From Mesotaenium endlicherianum (lineage: Eukaryota; Streptophyta; Zygnematophyceae; Zygnematales; Mesotaeniaceae), in contig WELA01003692.1 of assembly GCA_009602735.1 (NCBI GenBank), positions 58,624-106,690 of the forward strand: DNA of 48,067 nt. The letters run 5' to 3'. The translations under genes and the position numbers were made by a program. The notes under the pieces were generated by a model. It ran no database searches. It was not told where the DNA came from and saw nothing but the letters and a program-made list of their open reading frames with translations. Below are positions 1-11,989 of this stretch, one piece after another; within the stretch, counting starts at the first letter, position 1, and each line of letters begins with the position of its first letter.

Positions 1-54
<54 letters not shown>
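1..54. repeat. (AG)n microsatellite
   Basis: The window opens with 27 uninterrupted AG dinucleotides. The window edge cuts the repeat, so its true length is unknown. Confidence 0.98.
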
Positions 55-56
<2 letters not shown>

Positions 57-1678
57 AGTGAGGGAGCCCCGTCATCTCTCCTCTCTCACTTGGGCAGCCT
101 TTGCCGTTGCTTCAGCCACTCTCAGTAAGTTGAGCGAGGGCGTGTTAGGGGTTTGCATTGCTGGTCACATCGTCGACCAGCGCATCAAGGCCTTTGTTGC
201 AAGAGGCAGGTGTCACGCCGCCCAGCGCGCGTGCAGCCTTTGCTGAGCCCGAGGCATTGCCGCCCAGCACCCTCGCAGTCTTTGCTGAGTCGCCCAGCAC
301 ACCGCCCAGCACGCTTACACTCGGTGCAGAGCCAGGTGTCGCACTGCCCAGCATGCTGACACGGGGTGAGACGTCGGGGGAGAGCCTAGGAGGGAAGCTT
401 CAGTGCATGGGTGGCAGGGGCCGTCCCTAGAATTATAGGTTATTGGGATTCTGTCGCCAGATTCACGGAAGGTCTGGACGGACAACAGTGAGCTCAGGGC
501 TGACGCATGGCTGCCATGTGTCGGTGCATGATGGTGATAACCTCCACCTGACGCGAGTTGCTGGGCTGCAAATCGGTACGTCAAGGCCCAGGATCGTCTT
601 ATATGATATGTTTTACAGCAAACAATCTCCTCTTCATGTGTTCACATTGTCGAACAACATGTACGTTGCACACATGCACAGCCGGACATGCAAAATTGTG
701 CATAGTAAAGGTGCCTTGTCTCAGCTTAAGTAATATTTTGCCTTTGACAACAACTTTTTGGGAGTGACTGAACTGGTTGCAAATCTACGGCTATTCATCT
801 CCAAGACCACCACATGCGCATGTCCACACATACCTGTACCAGATTGAGTGATGATGCGTTTGATATGATGTCATTAATAGACACAGATGCATGCAAGATG
901 TTTAGCAGCCACAAGTCCCACAAGCTGCAGGAGCGTCATATGCCCTCGTAATATAATGTCAACAGCAAAAGTAAGTCATATCAATAGCACGTGTAGAAAC
1001 TTCTCCATGGTGCACAAAGGTCAGCGAGAACACTCGCACACGCTCAACCACATAGATGAACATGGACGCGATCATACGAGTCGATGTTTGAGTGCAGGTC
1101 TTGACGCAAGTGCAGCAGTGTCTCCTAGCTTCTATTATTGTAGTACTAAAAGTTAGACGACGAACCCTTTTCGCTGGCAATGGACTACGAGTACGAACTA
1201 TTTGCATATGCGTGGGCGAACAAATTGTAAAATCCGACAATTATGGTGCGTGTCCCTTCTGGGAGTCAGAATGCAATTTCCGTCCTGTGGTCCACCTTTG
1301 AAAGATGATCGAGCCTGGGGCCCTGGGCCCTACAGAGGTCGAGGCTCCTTCCATTTTCAAAGTTCAGCCCTAACTGGCCCTGGCCCCCGACTAAAAACAG
1401 GGGGGGATCTGCATTAAATGGAACGGAGCGAGGTCCGAAATAACATACACGATCATTGTCAAGTTTGTATGTGCCAAATTAATTTCTCCGCAAGGCGACA
1501 ACTACTGACGACAAGTAACGCGCACGACATATCATTGATATGCAGACCTTTGATAGCGGCAAATTTTACACTACAATCCAACATCGACGTCCTACATTCC
1601 AGTCGCGAGGGGTCCTGACTTCTGAGAAACATTTATGACCTGGTTGTAACTTGTCATACAGTCCTTTCCGCGTGCTGG

Positions 1679-1711
1679 CTTCAAGGTGCTTCAAGGTGCT
1701 TCAAGGTTCTT
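1679..1711. repeat. 10-bp tandem repeat, 3 copies
   Basis: The unit CTTCAAGGTG is repeated three times, the last copy slightly changed. It sits between two copies of the phrase CCTTTCCGCGT. Confidence 0.85.
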
Positions 1712-1760
1712 TCTCGCGTGCTCGCTGTGTGTCCTTTCCGCGTTTCTAGGACACCGCCTT

Positions 1761-1790
1761 GACTGGTCTCGACTGGTCTCGAGTCTCGAC
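1761..1790. repeat. 10-bp tandem repeat GACTGGTCTC
   Basis: There are two perfect copies of GACTGGTCTC followed by a decayed third copy. Confidence 0.85.
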
Positions 1791-2420
1791 TAACCATGAC
1801 TAGCCATTGACATCCGTCTTTCAAGCTTTTTCTTCAACGATCATTAAGAAAGCGGAGAAACCATGGGGTGCTAACTCTTTTCATCTGAAGGGGCCTTTTG
1901 GCGAAAAGAATCAAAGTATTTTTGGTTGGCGATTTTTCAATAATTCTTGCGTTCGTGCGAAGAAATTCGACATTGACGAATTGCGGTGACTTATTTCAAA
2001 AGGTCTAACGACATTGCACCAAGACTCCATTCCATTGGCCATCTCTGTGATATATCCGACCACATATGACGTGATAATTGTCAACATATTACAACTATTG
2101 GCGCTTTTGTCGAGGTTGTTGAGCCAAACCTCAGTTGTCCGCATTCATATACCTTGACCACTGCGCTATAAATCGATGAGGCGGGGATTTCGGCGACGTA
2201 CTTGCAAAGTTTGCGAAAACAATCAATATTTTGGAAACGTGGTGACAGTTAGCACATCATAGGAGAAAACACAGAGAAACATTAGGTTTTGGAATCGGTG
2301 ACTTTGACTCAATATACAAGGGTTTACAACAGATTTACAACGCCGTCACGACTCACCAGTCCGTGGTCGCCGACCGGTCCCCGCCGGTTTGACTGTCACC
2401 TGCACCTGCAGAGTCCAGAA

Positions 2421-2480
2421 TGCATACAGTGGCATACGGTTGCATACAGTGGCATACGGTTGCATACAGTGGCCTACAGC
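2421..2480. repeat. 20-bp tandem repeat, 3 copies
   Basis: The unit TGCATACAGTGGCATACGGT occurs twice perfectly, then once with a changed 3' half. The period is exactly 20 bp. Confidence 0.92.
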
Positions 2481-3560
2481 GGTAGGACTCTCTTTTCTTG
2501 TACATCACCACACATCACACGCTCATGCACGGCTAGTTGTGCTGGCGTTCTTCAGGGCTTACTTCGTTCCAGTCTGTTCGGTCGACCTCAACCATGGTAC
2601 TGATTAACGAAATGCCGACTCTCACCGACCGTCGGTCGCCTGTCTTCCCGGGAGTTCCTGAGCCAGAACTCCTCAGCTCACCTCAGCTTGATCACCGAGG
2701 ATGGGTAGCATTGAGCAGGGCATTGAGCAGTACGAGAACGAGAGCACCGGCGAGACCAGGCGAGAAGTACGATAATGACTTGCGTGTGCTGGCGATTGCT
2801 GGCGAGTAATGAGATTGCTGACGAGTTTTTGGCGAGGCGAGCAAAGTACCATGTGATGCTCGTGACTTGCTGTCAATCGCTTTCTTTTGTGGCTACCGAG
2901 CAGCTACCGAGTCCCGACTGCTACCGAGTAACCGACTGCCATCGACACTGATCGACACATCCAGTAAAAAACGTTTTGCAAAATTTCTGCCGTGGCTGGC
3001 TCTGAAGGAACCTGCTCATCCATATTACTTATTCCTCGTCAGAAATACTGAAATATCATCGGAAGCACTCGGAAGAGTAGAATGGAAGTGGACAGAAGCA
3101 GACACCTCGCTGCCCCTTACGCGTGTGCATTATTTGGTTAATAAAGTGCTGGAAAGCAGCGGGCTGCAATGCAAATCAGTTGATACTCTTACAGAAATTC
3201 TGTTGTAAGGTGTCGCGCTTAGGAGTGCTCAGCAGGATGTTGGTTCTTCGCAATCGCTTCAACAAGCTCATCTTCTTTGTCTTTCTTCGTAACCCGAGTG
3301 TCGGGAGGAAGAAGCAACTTGCAGTGAAGGGCTTTTCTGGGAAACGCCAGTCCAGGCAACTGCTAGAGACAATGGTGAATGACGGTTACTCTCACACTCG
3401 GGCATGGAGTCATGTCAGATGTCTTGCTAACGCAAATCATGCACGGCTCTGCAGCCTGGACGACACAGCCTCGAATGTGAAAACAATACGCGGTTTTGTG
3501 CTGTCGACTGATTACGATGCCATCTGTATGCATGGTCTGAACATGGGCCTTCTGCACTAC

Positions 3561-3568
3561 TATAAAAA
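3561..3568 (+). promoter_or_regulatory. TATA box of secreted-protein gene 1
   Basis: TATAAAAA lies 119 bp upstream of the start codon, just before a stretch conserved with gene 2 (GTCAGTCAAAGTTCTCA...). At the matching place gene 2 reads CTACAAAAGG, so its TATA core has changed by one base. The position fits a core promoter; transcription itself is not shown. Confidence 0.55.
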
Positions 3569-3679
3569 GACTGAGAACTTCACCATTGTCAGTCAAAGTT
3601 CTCAGTCACCAATCAAGATTACGAAGCATTTCATTTTCAGTTCGGCAGTCTTTTATAGTGAAGTGCTCAGCTGAAGACC

Positions 3680-5375
3680 ATGGCATCCAAGATGACAGCT
3701 CTCGCACTGCTGGCACTGCTTAGCCTCACTTCTTTTGCGGGTAAGTTGACGCTTTGCCAATTTCGGATGTGTGAGCCAGGCCATACGCATGCATTTGGAT
3801 GTGTACTTGTGACTGAAGGCATTTGGTTTTGCTGTACACAATCTGTGTTATGATGCACCTGTGTCTGCCATGCACAGTATGCAATGATGAGGGATGAAGG
3901 TCTTTAGAGAGGACCCTGCCATGTCCTGCTTACGAAAGTGCTGCAGTGCTGTTCTCAGTGATCGTTAGTGTTTCCTGTAGGGATCTCAATCATCACTTTC
4001 TGGCGTAAGGGCTCCAGTCGTATTGCTTGAAGAACTCAAGCTCGCGGTTCAATTTGCATGTGCTGCACATGTGTGCTTGTGAGCAGCTGGACAGGTCATT
4101 CCAGCCACTGAGGAGGTGGTGCCAGCTGTGGAGGAGGAGATCAGGGGCAGGGGTAAGCCTTCCAACCTGCTTGTCCAGTGCATGTAGCTTTTGCTGCTTA
4201 GTCAGCCTCCATATGAGAAGTCTGTTGCTGTTGTGTTTGTGTCGACATATCTTGATTGACTTGGCCCATGTATGAGTAAATTTGTCAGCTCAAATTTAGG
4301 CGCGTCATCATCATACGCACATTTTATGCAACACTAGAACCAAGTCGAGCAGCCTAGGCAAGGAGTAGCTGCTTGTTTTAGCTTGATAACAGCATGCATA
4401 TTGCCTTTTATTTTCACTAGAAAGTCTTTGCGCAGAGATTAAAGATGGGAGAAGCTGTTGTTGCCTGTCCACAGTCAGCTCTGGAAGAGAAGTATTAGTT
4501 TGCTAGCACAAATCTGAGTGGGATATGTGGTGCTGGTGGTAAATACCCTGTGCAAAGGTCATCATGATCTGGTCTTAAAATTATACTTTCATCAGCTTCT
4601 ATACTTGCTCAATCCTGTGTTCATTTGCTGCAGAGCTGCTGGTGAAGCCCACCATTATCAACCTCAAAGCCCATCTCAACGCGGACGCCGTTGCTGGCGT
4701 AGGCCTGAAGGTCAATGACGTTCTCGTCCTCCTCGGTGTGGGCCTCGAGGCCGACGCAAAGGTGAAGCTCACCATCAACGGAAAGATCAGCGCCAAGCTC
4801 GACGTGGAGGTGTTGCTCAAGGGCAAGGTCGGCCCCACTGGGCCCCTGGAGCTGGTCAGCATCCTGGACCCCGTCCTTGACCTCCTGGACCCAGTCAAGG
4901 TCAACGCCGTCATCAAGTTGTACCTGCTCAAGGCTGGCCCCGGCAAGACTGGAGTGGTTGTGCTCGACATCCCCGTCAAGGTCACCCTGGTGAGTGTTGG
5001 GTCACCTCACCTTTACTGTTGGTCATCTGCTGCTTCGACCTGTCATTCGAAAGATAACTGCTCTTTCTTTTTGTGATGTCATCCTGTCCTTGCTATCTTC
5101 TATTCTTCGTGTCTGTTGGACTCAACGACTTCATGGTTCACTCCGCTTACTCATCTCATTGCTGTTGTCCTTTGTGTGAACTGCAGGCCGGAACAAAGAA
5201 CGGAGCCCCGGTGTTGAAGATTACTGCAAGCGTGAACCTTGACATCAACCTGGCTCTAGCCATCAAGGCCCAGCCCAAGGCATACTCTCTCCAGCTCGGA
5301 TACCTCCCCGGCAACCTCGTCAGCCTTCTCCAGAAAGTGCTCTTTTTTGTCCGCGGTGTCCTTCGCCACATCTAA
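3680..5375 (+). CDS. Small secreted protein, unknown family (copy 1; four exons)
   Basis: Exons are 3680-3740, 4087-4152, 4634-4989 and 5187-5375, coding for 223 aa. Donors are GTAAGT, GTAAGC and GTGAGT; each acceptor ends in CAG. Intron phases are 1, 1, 0, as in the paralogue at 42630. Residues 1-20 form a signal peptide (hydrophobic ALALLALLSL core, likely cut before AGQ). Residues 21-42 are an acidic Pro/Glu/Val linker ending in RGR, possibly a cleaved propeptide. Residues 43-161 are a dense alternation of Val/Leu/Ile with Lys/Asp typical of beta strands. Residues 162-223 end in an amphipathic, basic tail. The protein has no Cys and no Trp, so it is not a disulfide-stabilised secreted peptide. 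Third codon positions are strongly C/G, unlike the AT-rich surroundings. I do not recognise the family. Extracellular or cell-wall location and lipid or carbohydrate binding are inference only. Confidence 0.88.
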
Positions 5376-6445
5376 GTTATCGCCTCAGCAATGGTGGTTG
5401 GGGGTTTATGAAGAAAGAAGAATGGATTTATCTGGAGGGAGGAGTGGGAGGTTAATGTGGAGGCTGTGAAGGTCATGTACACTTTTTGAATTTTGTTAGC
5501 AGCTGTGCAGCAAGTTTTTCATGTGTATGTGAGTTTTAGTAAAAGGTTGTACAATGTAACGCTAACTCTTTGAGGTTGGTCCTCAGAAGATTTACCTACC
5601 TATGAAGTGTATTGCCTTGCCAATTGACCCCTGTTTGTTCAGGGTTGATTTGTTGATACTTATATAGAAATTCATATATCCTCCTTGGAAATTCAGCGGG
5701 TCTTTTAGGCAGATTAATCTTCAGTGGTATGGTCTATAAGCTAAAACAGTTGGGAAACTTCGATGCCTTTGCCCCTGCAATGGGGAGTTGTAATGTTTAA
5801 TTTGAAGTGCAGATTTTTAATTACCTTATGTGTCTTTTCCAGTATATGTCAAATGTGTACTATACCTAAATGGGTGTGATCAGTAAATGTTGTTATGGAA
5901 TCCTTTGTGTATGTCACTTCATATATTGGTAGGTTGACAATGGGCACAACTAGCATATATGTGATGTAGGAAATATTAGATAATGAATAGAAACGATCTA
6001 ATAAATTCATTTCCTTATTAAGCAAGATTAGCCTTCAATTGTCTAGATGTGATAAAGAAACCCATAATGCGACACTTTCTCCCAAGAATGTGAAGATTCA
6101 TGTTGGGTGTTGTCGCCCCACACTAAATTCCAGAATTTTGCCAAACTTGTTTTTTTAAGTACAATCAGTGACATACATTGTCAACGCTTCCTCATAGGTG
6201 ACAACTATTGTCAAATTCACGCGAAACACAGTTGCAAATAACCGAGTACTAAGAGGATGTCACAAGTGTCATGGGGATGGTTTTCATAGTGAGACAAACT
6301 TTGAAGTTTGTGATATACTATTACATGAAACAATTATTTTGACATGTGAATGTCTGCACTAACAGATGTAAAATTTGACCAAGTTCCACCACATGACTTA
6401 ATACTTGTGCAAGTAAAGGAAGAAGAAAAAAATTGTTATGCTCAG
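5376..6445 (+). other. 3' UTR of gene 1 and AT-rich spacer
   Basis: The first 400 bp or so share phrases with the region downstream of gene 2 (a CTATGAAGTGTAT block near 5600 and GGGGAGTTGTAAT near 5785), so they probably include the 3' UTR. The rest is AT-rich with no coding potential. Confidence 0.5.
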
Positions 6446-6510
6446 ATGTAGTAATATGGGTTGATGCAATGATATGGGTTGATGTAGTGATGGGTTGATG
6501 CACTGATATA
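6446..6510. repeat. Degenerate 17-18 bp tandem repeat at the edge of element A
   Basis: About four imperfect copies of ATGGGTTGATGCAATGAT run across the expected left end of element A's LTR. This makes the exact LTR boundary uncertain. Confidence 0.7.
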
Positions 6511-6996
6511 GGTTATAATGTATTAGTTTGCTTCTACACTTTCTGAGTAATTTTAAAGTAGTTTTGTGTAGATTCAAGTGTGCATAGAAACTCTAGTGAC
6601 TTGGTTCATGTTCTTTGAACCTTCTAAGGCATTTTCAAAGTTAGAGGAAGGACCTAGAAGAACTCCATGTGGCAAAAGTCAAATATGGCATTCTTGGGTC
6701 AAAAGGACATGTGTACATTATTCTAGAAAGAGGTGGTAACTCTTGGGATGTGTCGGGTGCCAACACATCAACATGCACCTTCCTAGAAATTACTTTCGTA
6801 GCAAGTATGTAAACAAGACTTAGAGCATACAAAGGCATTCTAGAATCACTCTTGTACTTGCCAAATTCCAGAAATATATTAACTTTCAATAAGCCATCTC
6901 TCTTTCAAGAAGCTACCAGTTCTGTTCAAAGATCCTCGTCTTGAATAGATAAAGTATTCTATTTTACGAAGTACTTCATCTATCTGTTTCACTACA
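6483..6996 (+). repeat. 5' LTR of element A
   Basis: It begins TGTAGTGA and ends CACTACA like the LTRs of B and D. Similarity is clear from about 6515 onward (GATTCAAGTGTG, GTGACTTGGTTCATG, TTCTAGAAAGAGGTGG). The first 30 bases are disturbed by the small tandem repeat. Confidence 0.85.
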
Positions 6997-6997
6997 C

Positions 6998-7016
6998 TGG
7001 TATCGGAGCTAGGCAC
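6998..7016 (+). promoter_or_regulatory. Primer binding site of element A
   Basis: TGGTATCGGAGCTAGGCAC starts one base after the LTR. The first 16 bases match the complement of the 3' end of plant initiator tRNA-Met except A8 to G and C13 to T. Confidence 0.8.
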
Positions 7017-7033
7017 TTCGGTAGCACAAGAAG

Positions 7034-8216
7034 ATGGCCGATCCTTCAAGACCAACAGCAAGCTTTCGAAGGAAGCACTTCATCTCCAAGGGACTCTCCT
7101 CCAGCATCGACCGGAGAGCACACTCAAGAAAATATGCAACAACAAGAAGCACCACAAGGAGGAGCACTGTCAAATCCCGTGGCAGCCGCTATAGCAAAGT
7201 TGACCCCACCACAAGGATTTCTCGCAAATGAGTGGGCAGCCTTCCTAATGACGGTCCACAACCAAGTGGGCTTGGCCACCTATGAAGCAACCGTGCAAGC
7301 GTCAAGAGAAGCTATGGCTGCCATGGTTGTCCCTATTGCGAGCCATGCTCAAAATCCAGCCCCGGCTCAAGCGCCTCCACAAGAGCCAACGAGAGCAAGG
7401 AAACTCATCAAGCCCGGCAAACCCGACACTTTCAACCCTGGAAAAGGAGCCAACCTAAATTTATGTCTCTACCAAGTGGAGACGTACGTCGCATTCCTTG
7501 AAGTCCCCGAGGAGGACTACGTTTCCTTTGCCGTTACCTTACTTAGAGGAGCAACATCATGGTGGCGTAACTATCAAGCGGCTGTATATCAAGCTACGGC
7601 GCACCCCGTGCCCGGCCAAGAGCCCCCGCCATCATATGCAAGATGGGCAAATTTTCGTGAGGCCCTCAAGAAGCAATTCATGCCCATCAACGCGGAGAAG
7701 ATTGCCTGAGGAAAGCTCCACCACCTCAAGCAGACAAGAGTATACATCCAGATTTTATGCCTTTACTCTTGAGATCCCCAACATGTCCGTCAAGGAGAAT
7801 AATGATTGCTACATCTTTGGCCTCAAGCCCAAAGTTGCAAAGGAAGTGGAATTACGCGACTTGACGGATTTCTCAAAGATCATTGAAGTGGCCCAAACAG
7901 TGGATACCTTGGACTTCAAGCATTCATTGTCTTCATCTTCACGGGCACCGACAACGCGGGTGTATGCAGCCCCTTCCATATCTAAATCTGGACCCACACC
8001 CATGGAATTGGAGTCATTACAAGGGACCTCGCGGCTGCCTTGAAAAGTGGAAGACCCTCCAATGACACTTATGATGCAAAAAACCAACAAGGAGTAAAAG
8101 CAAGACTCTTCCCGGCTGACAAAGAACTCTCATGACGGCTGGACTATGCTTTTATTGTAAGGAGAAAGGCCATTGTGCACTCTCATGCCCCAAAAACTTC
8201 TCAAAAAAACGGACAG
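7034..8216 (+). pseudogene. gag pseudogene of element A
   Basis: The start codon context matches D gag, but an extra T at about 7042 shifts the frame. The main capsid-like segment (including a [14 protein letters not shown] region) is open at 7134-7709 and ends in a premature stop. After a short deletion near 7730 the C-terminal part resumes in other frames. The zinc knuckle at about 8145-8190 keeps all four ligands (C-X2-C-X4-H-X4-C). The proline-rich N-terminal 25-residue unit is present once, whereas B and D have it twice. Confidence 0.85.
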
Positions 8217-9632
8217 CGCCGGTAGGCCATGAGCCTACCACCCCAAGACCCCACTTCACGAGAAGACAACAAGCCAAATGAGGTGGAGACCCCCGTTGAA
8301 GACGACATTCCAGCCCCAATGAGTTTGAGAGGTTACCTTGGAGGAGAGAAGGTCCACATCTTGGTGGATAGCGGAGCTCAAGGCAACTTCATCGCTGTAG
8401 ACTTTGCCACCAAGCACGATAATACTGTGCAAACTCTTGACCACCACGAGGAGATTATGATGCCTGACGAATTCTCCTATACTACCCCTTCCAAGAAGAC
8501 GTACCCCTTGTCAATATCTATCAAGTCATTCAAGGATAGAGTAGTGTTCTCCCCCATGCAATTGGGCAAGTACAACGTCGTCCTAGGGACGCCTTGGTTG
8601 ACCAAGCTCAACCTCCAAGTTGATTGGAGGACCGGTACCTTCAAGGTCAAGAATGACATCACTTCAAGAATCTGTATTTTGCGCGCGATCCAAAATATCT
8701 GGACCCAAGACATCAAGAAGCCGGCACACGAGATACTATTGTCCGCCCTCCAACTCAAGAGACTTGTGAGGAAGGGACACCAGCCTCTTTTGGCCTTGAT
8801 CACGCCAAAAGACATCAAGAAAGACATTGAGAGCCGAGAAGGCAGCCCCATGCCAAGGAGATACAAGAAGTCATGGAAGACTACAAAGAAGTATTCTCCC
8901 CGGAACTGCCCAAGGGCCTACCCCCCAAGAGATTCGTAGACCACAAGATAGAGTTGGAGCCCGGAAGCAACCCTATCTCTCGGCCTACGTTCAAGATGTC
9001 ATACACGGAGCTACACGAAGTCAAGAAGCAAATCAAGGAGCTACTGGAGCATGGCTTCATTCGACCTAGCAAGTCGCCATTTGGAGCCCCGGTGCTATTT
9101 GTCAAGAAGAAAGATGGTACCTTGAGGATGTGTGTGGACTATCGCGCCCTCAACAAGATCACCATCAAGAATCGATACCCGCTGCCGCGCATGGATGAGC
9201 TCATGGACCGGCTGGTTGGAGCCAAGTACTTCACGAAGATTGACTTACGGAGCGGCTACCACCAGATTCGCATCGCAGAACCGGACATAGAGAAGACGGC
9301 ATTCAGGACAAGATATGGACATTTTGAGTTCATGGTCCTGCCATTTGGACTCACCAACGCGCCAGCAACTTTCATGACTATGATGAACACCATATTTCAG
9401 CCCATGTTGGACAGATTTGTGGTGGTATTCATCGACGACATCCTTATCTACAGCAAGACCCTTGAAGAGCATGCGAGACACTTGAAAGAAGTCCTCGAAG
9501 TATTGAAGCAAAACAAGCTATTTGCAAAGGAGTCAAAGTGCGAGTTTGCCAAACAAGAAGTGGAGTTCTCAGGACTCAACGTGAGTGCTGATGGCATCAA
9601 GATGGACCCCAAGAAGACCACAGTGGTGGAGG
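8217..9632 (+). pseudogene. pol fragment of element A (protease and reverse transcriptase)
   Basis: The protease has an intact DSG triad ([11 protein letters not shown]). Frame breaks near 8850-8880 separate it from the reverse transcriptase, which is open from 8873 and carries the [29 protein letters not shown] and FIDDILIYS motifs, so the catalytic aspartates survive. The sequence leaves the family pattern after TTVVE, where the element is cut off. No RNase H or integrase follows. Confidence 0.88.
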
Positions 9633-11088
9633 GCGCTCAAGCACAAAATGCGTCTTATCATGTCCCAAAGAAACGATGCGTTCTTCCTCTTAAGAGTAGT
9701 ACAGGACAAAGCCAATACTGACAGCTCGTTGCAAATACTCATGAAGTATCTTGCAAATTAAAGGAATGAACACGTACTGAGTACAGACGGAAACAGGCCT
9801 TTTGCGCATAAGTAAGTTTGGCCAGGGCTGGGCAAACCCACGACTCTTCAACACGTTCCAGTACAACAATGCGCATCTGGCAAAGTGAACATATCACAAC
9901 GTCGTTTATAAGCGGGATCTGGTGACGGTTGTAACCAAATCACAAAGAACGTCACAAACAAGTGTATAGAGGGCCCATCAAAGTCTGTCTAATGTTATGC
10001 ACCTACAGTGTAATCGCATCATATGCCAATCGTAATGGCATTCGTATCTTTTCAACGCACCACTGGCGGCTGTTATATTCAAACATAAATGTAACTAGCT
10101 TCACATCTTTTCGTAACGTATGCGAGCAGGCGTTACGAAATCGGGAGTCATCCAAAGTATGCCACAAAGTGGGGCCATACAAGACGACGACTTCTAGAAT
10201 TGTTGGTTAATTGGAGACCATTTGGACATCGCTCGATTACGTCGTACGTAATAGCGAGGCCAAGCTTCTCAAATATAACCACTGCATATGACCGTACGAA
10301 ACGCGCACAACTCCTTTGATCCCTTTGTACGACACTTGAGCGCACTTAATGGCGCATGTGGGGGCTAAACAACCATATGCAAACACAACAAGAAAGAACG
10401 CGAGAGGTCGCAACCTAACGCTCTTGAAGTGCATCGACCATCCTAAAACATTAGGGCGAATTGACAATGCGAAAAAGAAAACCGCAAAAATGTGCAAATT
10501 TTTGGCGATTGTCAATCAATAAGATGGAAATTTGGCACTTATCAAGCATAATGCGATGCCAACCTTGACATGATTTGAGTGAGCGTTGAGACAAGCGGGG
10601 CGGCTTTCCTATCGCTTTCAAGCTCAAATGCATGTGAGAGGGTCGAGTCACAAATTGACGAGATGAATCAAATGCAAAGCATCATGCCAAAGAATGTAGA
10701 AAGAGAAGGTGAAAGAATCAACAATGGCCAAGAATTCAAAATCGAAACAACATGTCAAATTGGTCAAAACGTGACCAAATCTTGACGACTCGTCGGTCAA
10801 TCTAGAAAATGCCCAATGGAGTCAATTTCCATAGAATGACTACAATTGCGACAATGTTGTGGACGAGACCTTTGGGCTAAGAGCTTGTCGGTTGTGTAGA
10901 AAGATGCGTGCACCACGAACGAACACAACGTGGGTGGGATGGATGGGAAATATAAATAAAACCCCCCGTCGATCCCTCAGTTGCAACAAGGCAAAACGGC
11001 CCTTGCGGTTGCAAATCGTGACTTGACATGGGCAAGGGGGACAAAATAATAGTCTTGCTTAATCAAAAAAGTCAAGCAGGGAAAGTCC
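9633..11088. other. No supported gene
   Basis: There are no domain-bearing reading frames. A short palindrome (ATTACGT-CGT-ACGTAAT) lies near 10236. A TATA-like ATATAAATAAAA is near 10950 with no gene I can connect to it. Confidence 0.4.
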
Positions 11089-11287
11089 ACATCCGAAAAA
11101 TTCAAACTCCCTTATCTAGGGTTTTACAAAATAAAACCCTCTTGTGTGCATCGGGATAGAAAGTCCATACACAGTCAATCTTGGGAAGCCCATAGACTTC
11201 GTAAAATTTGAACGTCCCTTCCTAGGATTGTTACGGTAAGAAAACCCTTCTGTGTGCAACGAGACACAAAGTTCTCAAACGGTCTTG
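11089..11287. repeat. Degenerate tandem repeat, about 105 bp, two copies
   Basis: Two successive blocks (11089-11183 and about 11199-11287) share the order AAAAATTCAAACTCCCTT, CTAGG, a run of A, AAAACCCT, TGTGTGCA(T/A)CG and CGGTCTTG or CAATCTTG. Confidence 0.65.
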
Positions 11288-11807
11288 TTGACTTTAACTC
11301 GTGGGAGATGAACAGTCACCTCGTCTGCAAAAGTCAACCAGGGTAGACCCTGTTGGTTCCCATAAAACCTGGGCCCCCTCGTTTGTGGGATTAAAAACTA
11401 TAAATCCTGTTCTTGTTTGCTGGCAAAAATATGCCAGAGAACATCATGGGAGGGCCAAAACTGGTCCCGAGCGGATTTTTTCTGTGAATGAAGGGACCAA
11501 AACGGGCCCTCAACAGAAAAATTGGACTTGTCGACTTCCTTGGCAAGACCGGACGGGCAGGGGGTACATATGCAGATGGCCCCCTCCCACTCTAATGAGT
11601 GAGTCACCTATTTCTGGCGTATGCAGACGCCATCAGGAGTAAACCGGGCCAAGGGAAAACAGCCTAGCCCGCTTGACCAGGGGGAAAAAGGAGGGATTCA
11701 AAAGATCTCCCGCGGGGACAAGAAAGCCCCGTCCAATAGTAGCTGCAGATCAGATGGGCTGGACAGGTCCGCCAGCCCCCGTGACCAAAAATTCTTTACA
11801 ACTTATC

Positions 11808-11989
11808 CTGCTGACGTATGAAAACGTCAGCAGCAACAATAATGGGCCAGGCATACATGCCTGGTCCGTACTGTGCGGACGCGAAATGACGTCAAATCTC
11901 GTGATGGCCATGCAGGGCCAAAACAAATAAAAAGGAGCCTACCGGGCTCCTGGTGTTAGGTATCGATACTCGTACATCTTGTTGTACGA
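11808..11989 (+). other. Cluster of five short hairpins
   Basis: Five inverted repeats follow one another: CTGCTGACGT/ACGTCAGCAG (11808-11833), CCAGGCAT/ATGCCTGG (11847-11864), GTCCG/CGGAC (11864-11880), AGGAGCC/GGCTCCT (11933-11951) and TCGTACA/TGTACGA (11970-11989). A 10-bp palindrome GTATCGATAC lies at 11960-11969. AAATAAAAAGG just before the fourth could be a TATA-like element. Such a folded leader would suit an LTR R region, but that is inference. Confidence 0.6.

Larger units (their letters stand above)
55..2847. other. Intergenic region without a supported gene
   Basis: Only short unsupported reading frames occur here. Between about 215 and 360 the motif CCCAGC(A/G)C recurs at irregular intervals, giving a degenerate repeat that translates as Pro/Ser/Leu/Ala-rich in one frame and Gly/Ala-rich on the other strand. 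Small tandem repeats at 1679, 1761 and 2421 are listed separately. I see no RNA gene, conserved domain or splice-linked exon. Confidence 0.5.
2848..5800 (+). repeat. Segmental duplication, copy 1 (contains secreted-protein gene 1)
   Basis: This block is collinear with 41847-44910. Shared landmarks, in order, are TACCATGTGA...GTGACTTGCTGT, GACACATCCAGTAA, GCTCATCCA, ACGCGTGTGCATTAT, the 5' UTR, all four exons, parts of introns 1 and 2, a downstream CTATGAAGTGTAT phrase, and ATGGGGAGTTGTAAT near 5780. Exons are the most conserved parts. The upstream half kilobase also aligns, so promoter and gene were duplicated together. Confidence 0.85.
6483..9632 (+). mobile_element. Element A: truncated Ty3/gypsy chromovirus (B/D family)
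   Basis: The order is 5' LTR, PBS, gag, protease and reverse transcriptase, all collinear with elements B and D. Similarity stops abruptly near 9632, just after the reverse-transcriptase connection, so RNase H, integrase, chromodomain and 3' LTR are absent. There is no 3' boundary and no TSD. The LTR TATA core is mutated (TATGTAAA against TATATAAA in B), and reading frames carry several indels. This is an old dead copy and the most diverged family member here. Confidence 0.9.

Noticed and set aside
2421-2480. Short direct repeats considered as a CRISPR-like array
   Set aside because: The 20-bp units are directly adjacent with no spacers and the DNA is eukaryotic; this is an ordinary minisatellite.
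3123-3674. 183-codon frame just upstream of gene 1
   Set aside because: It covers the promoter and leader; the matching region of copy 2 does not keep the frame.
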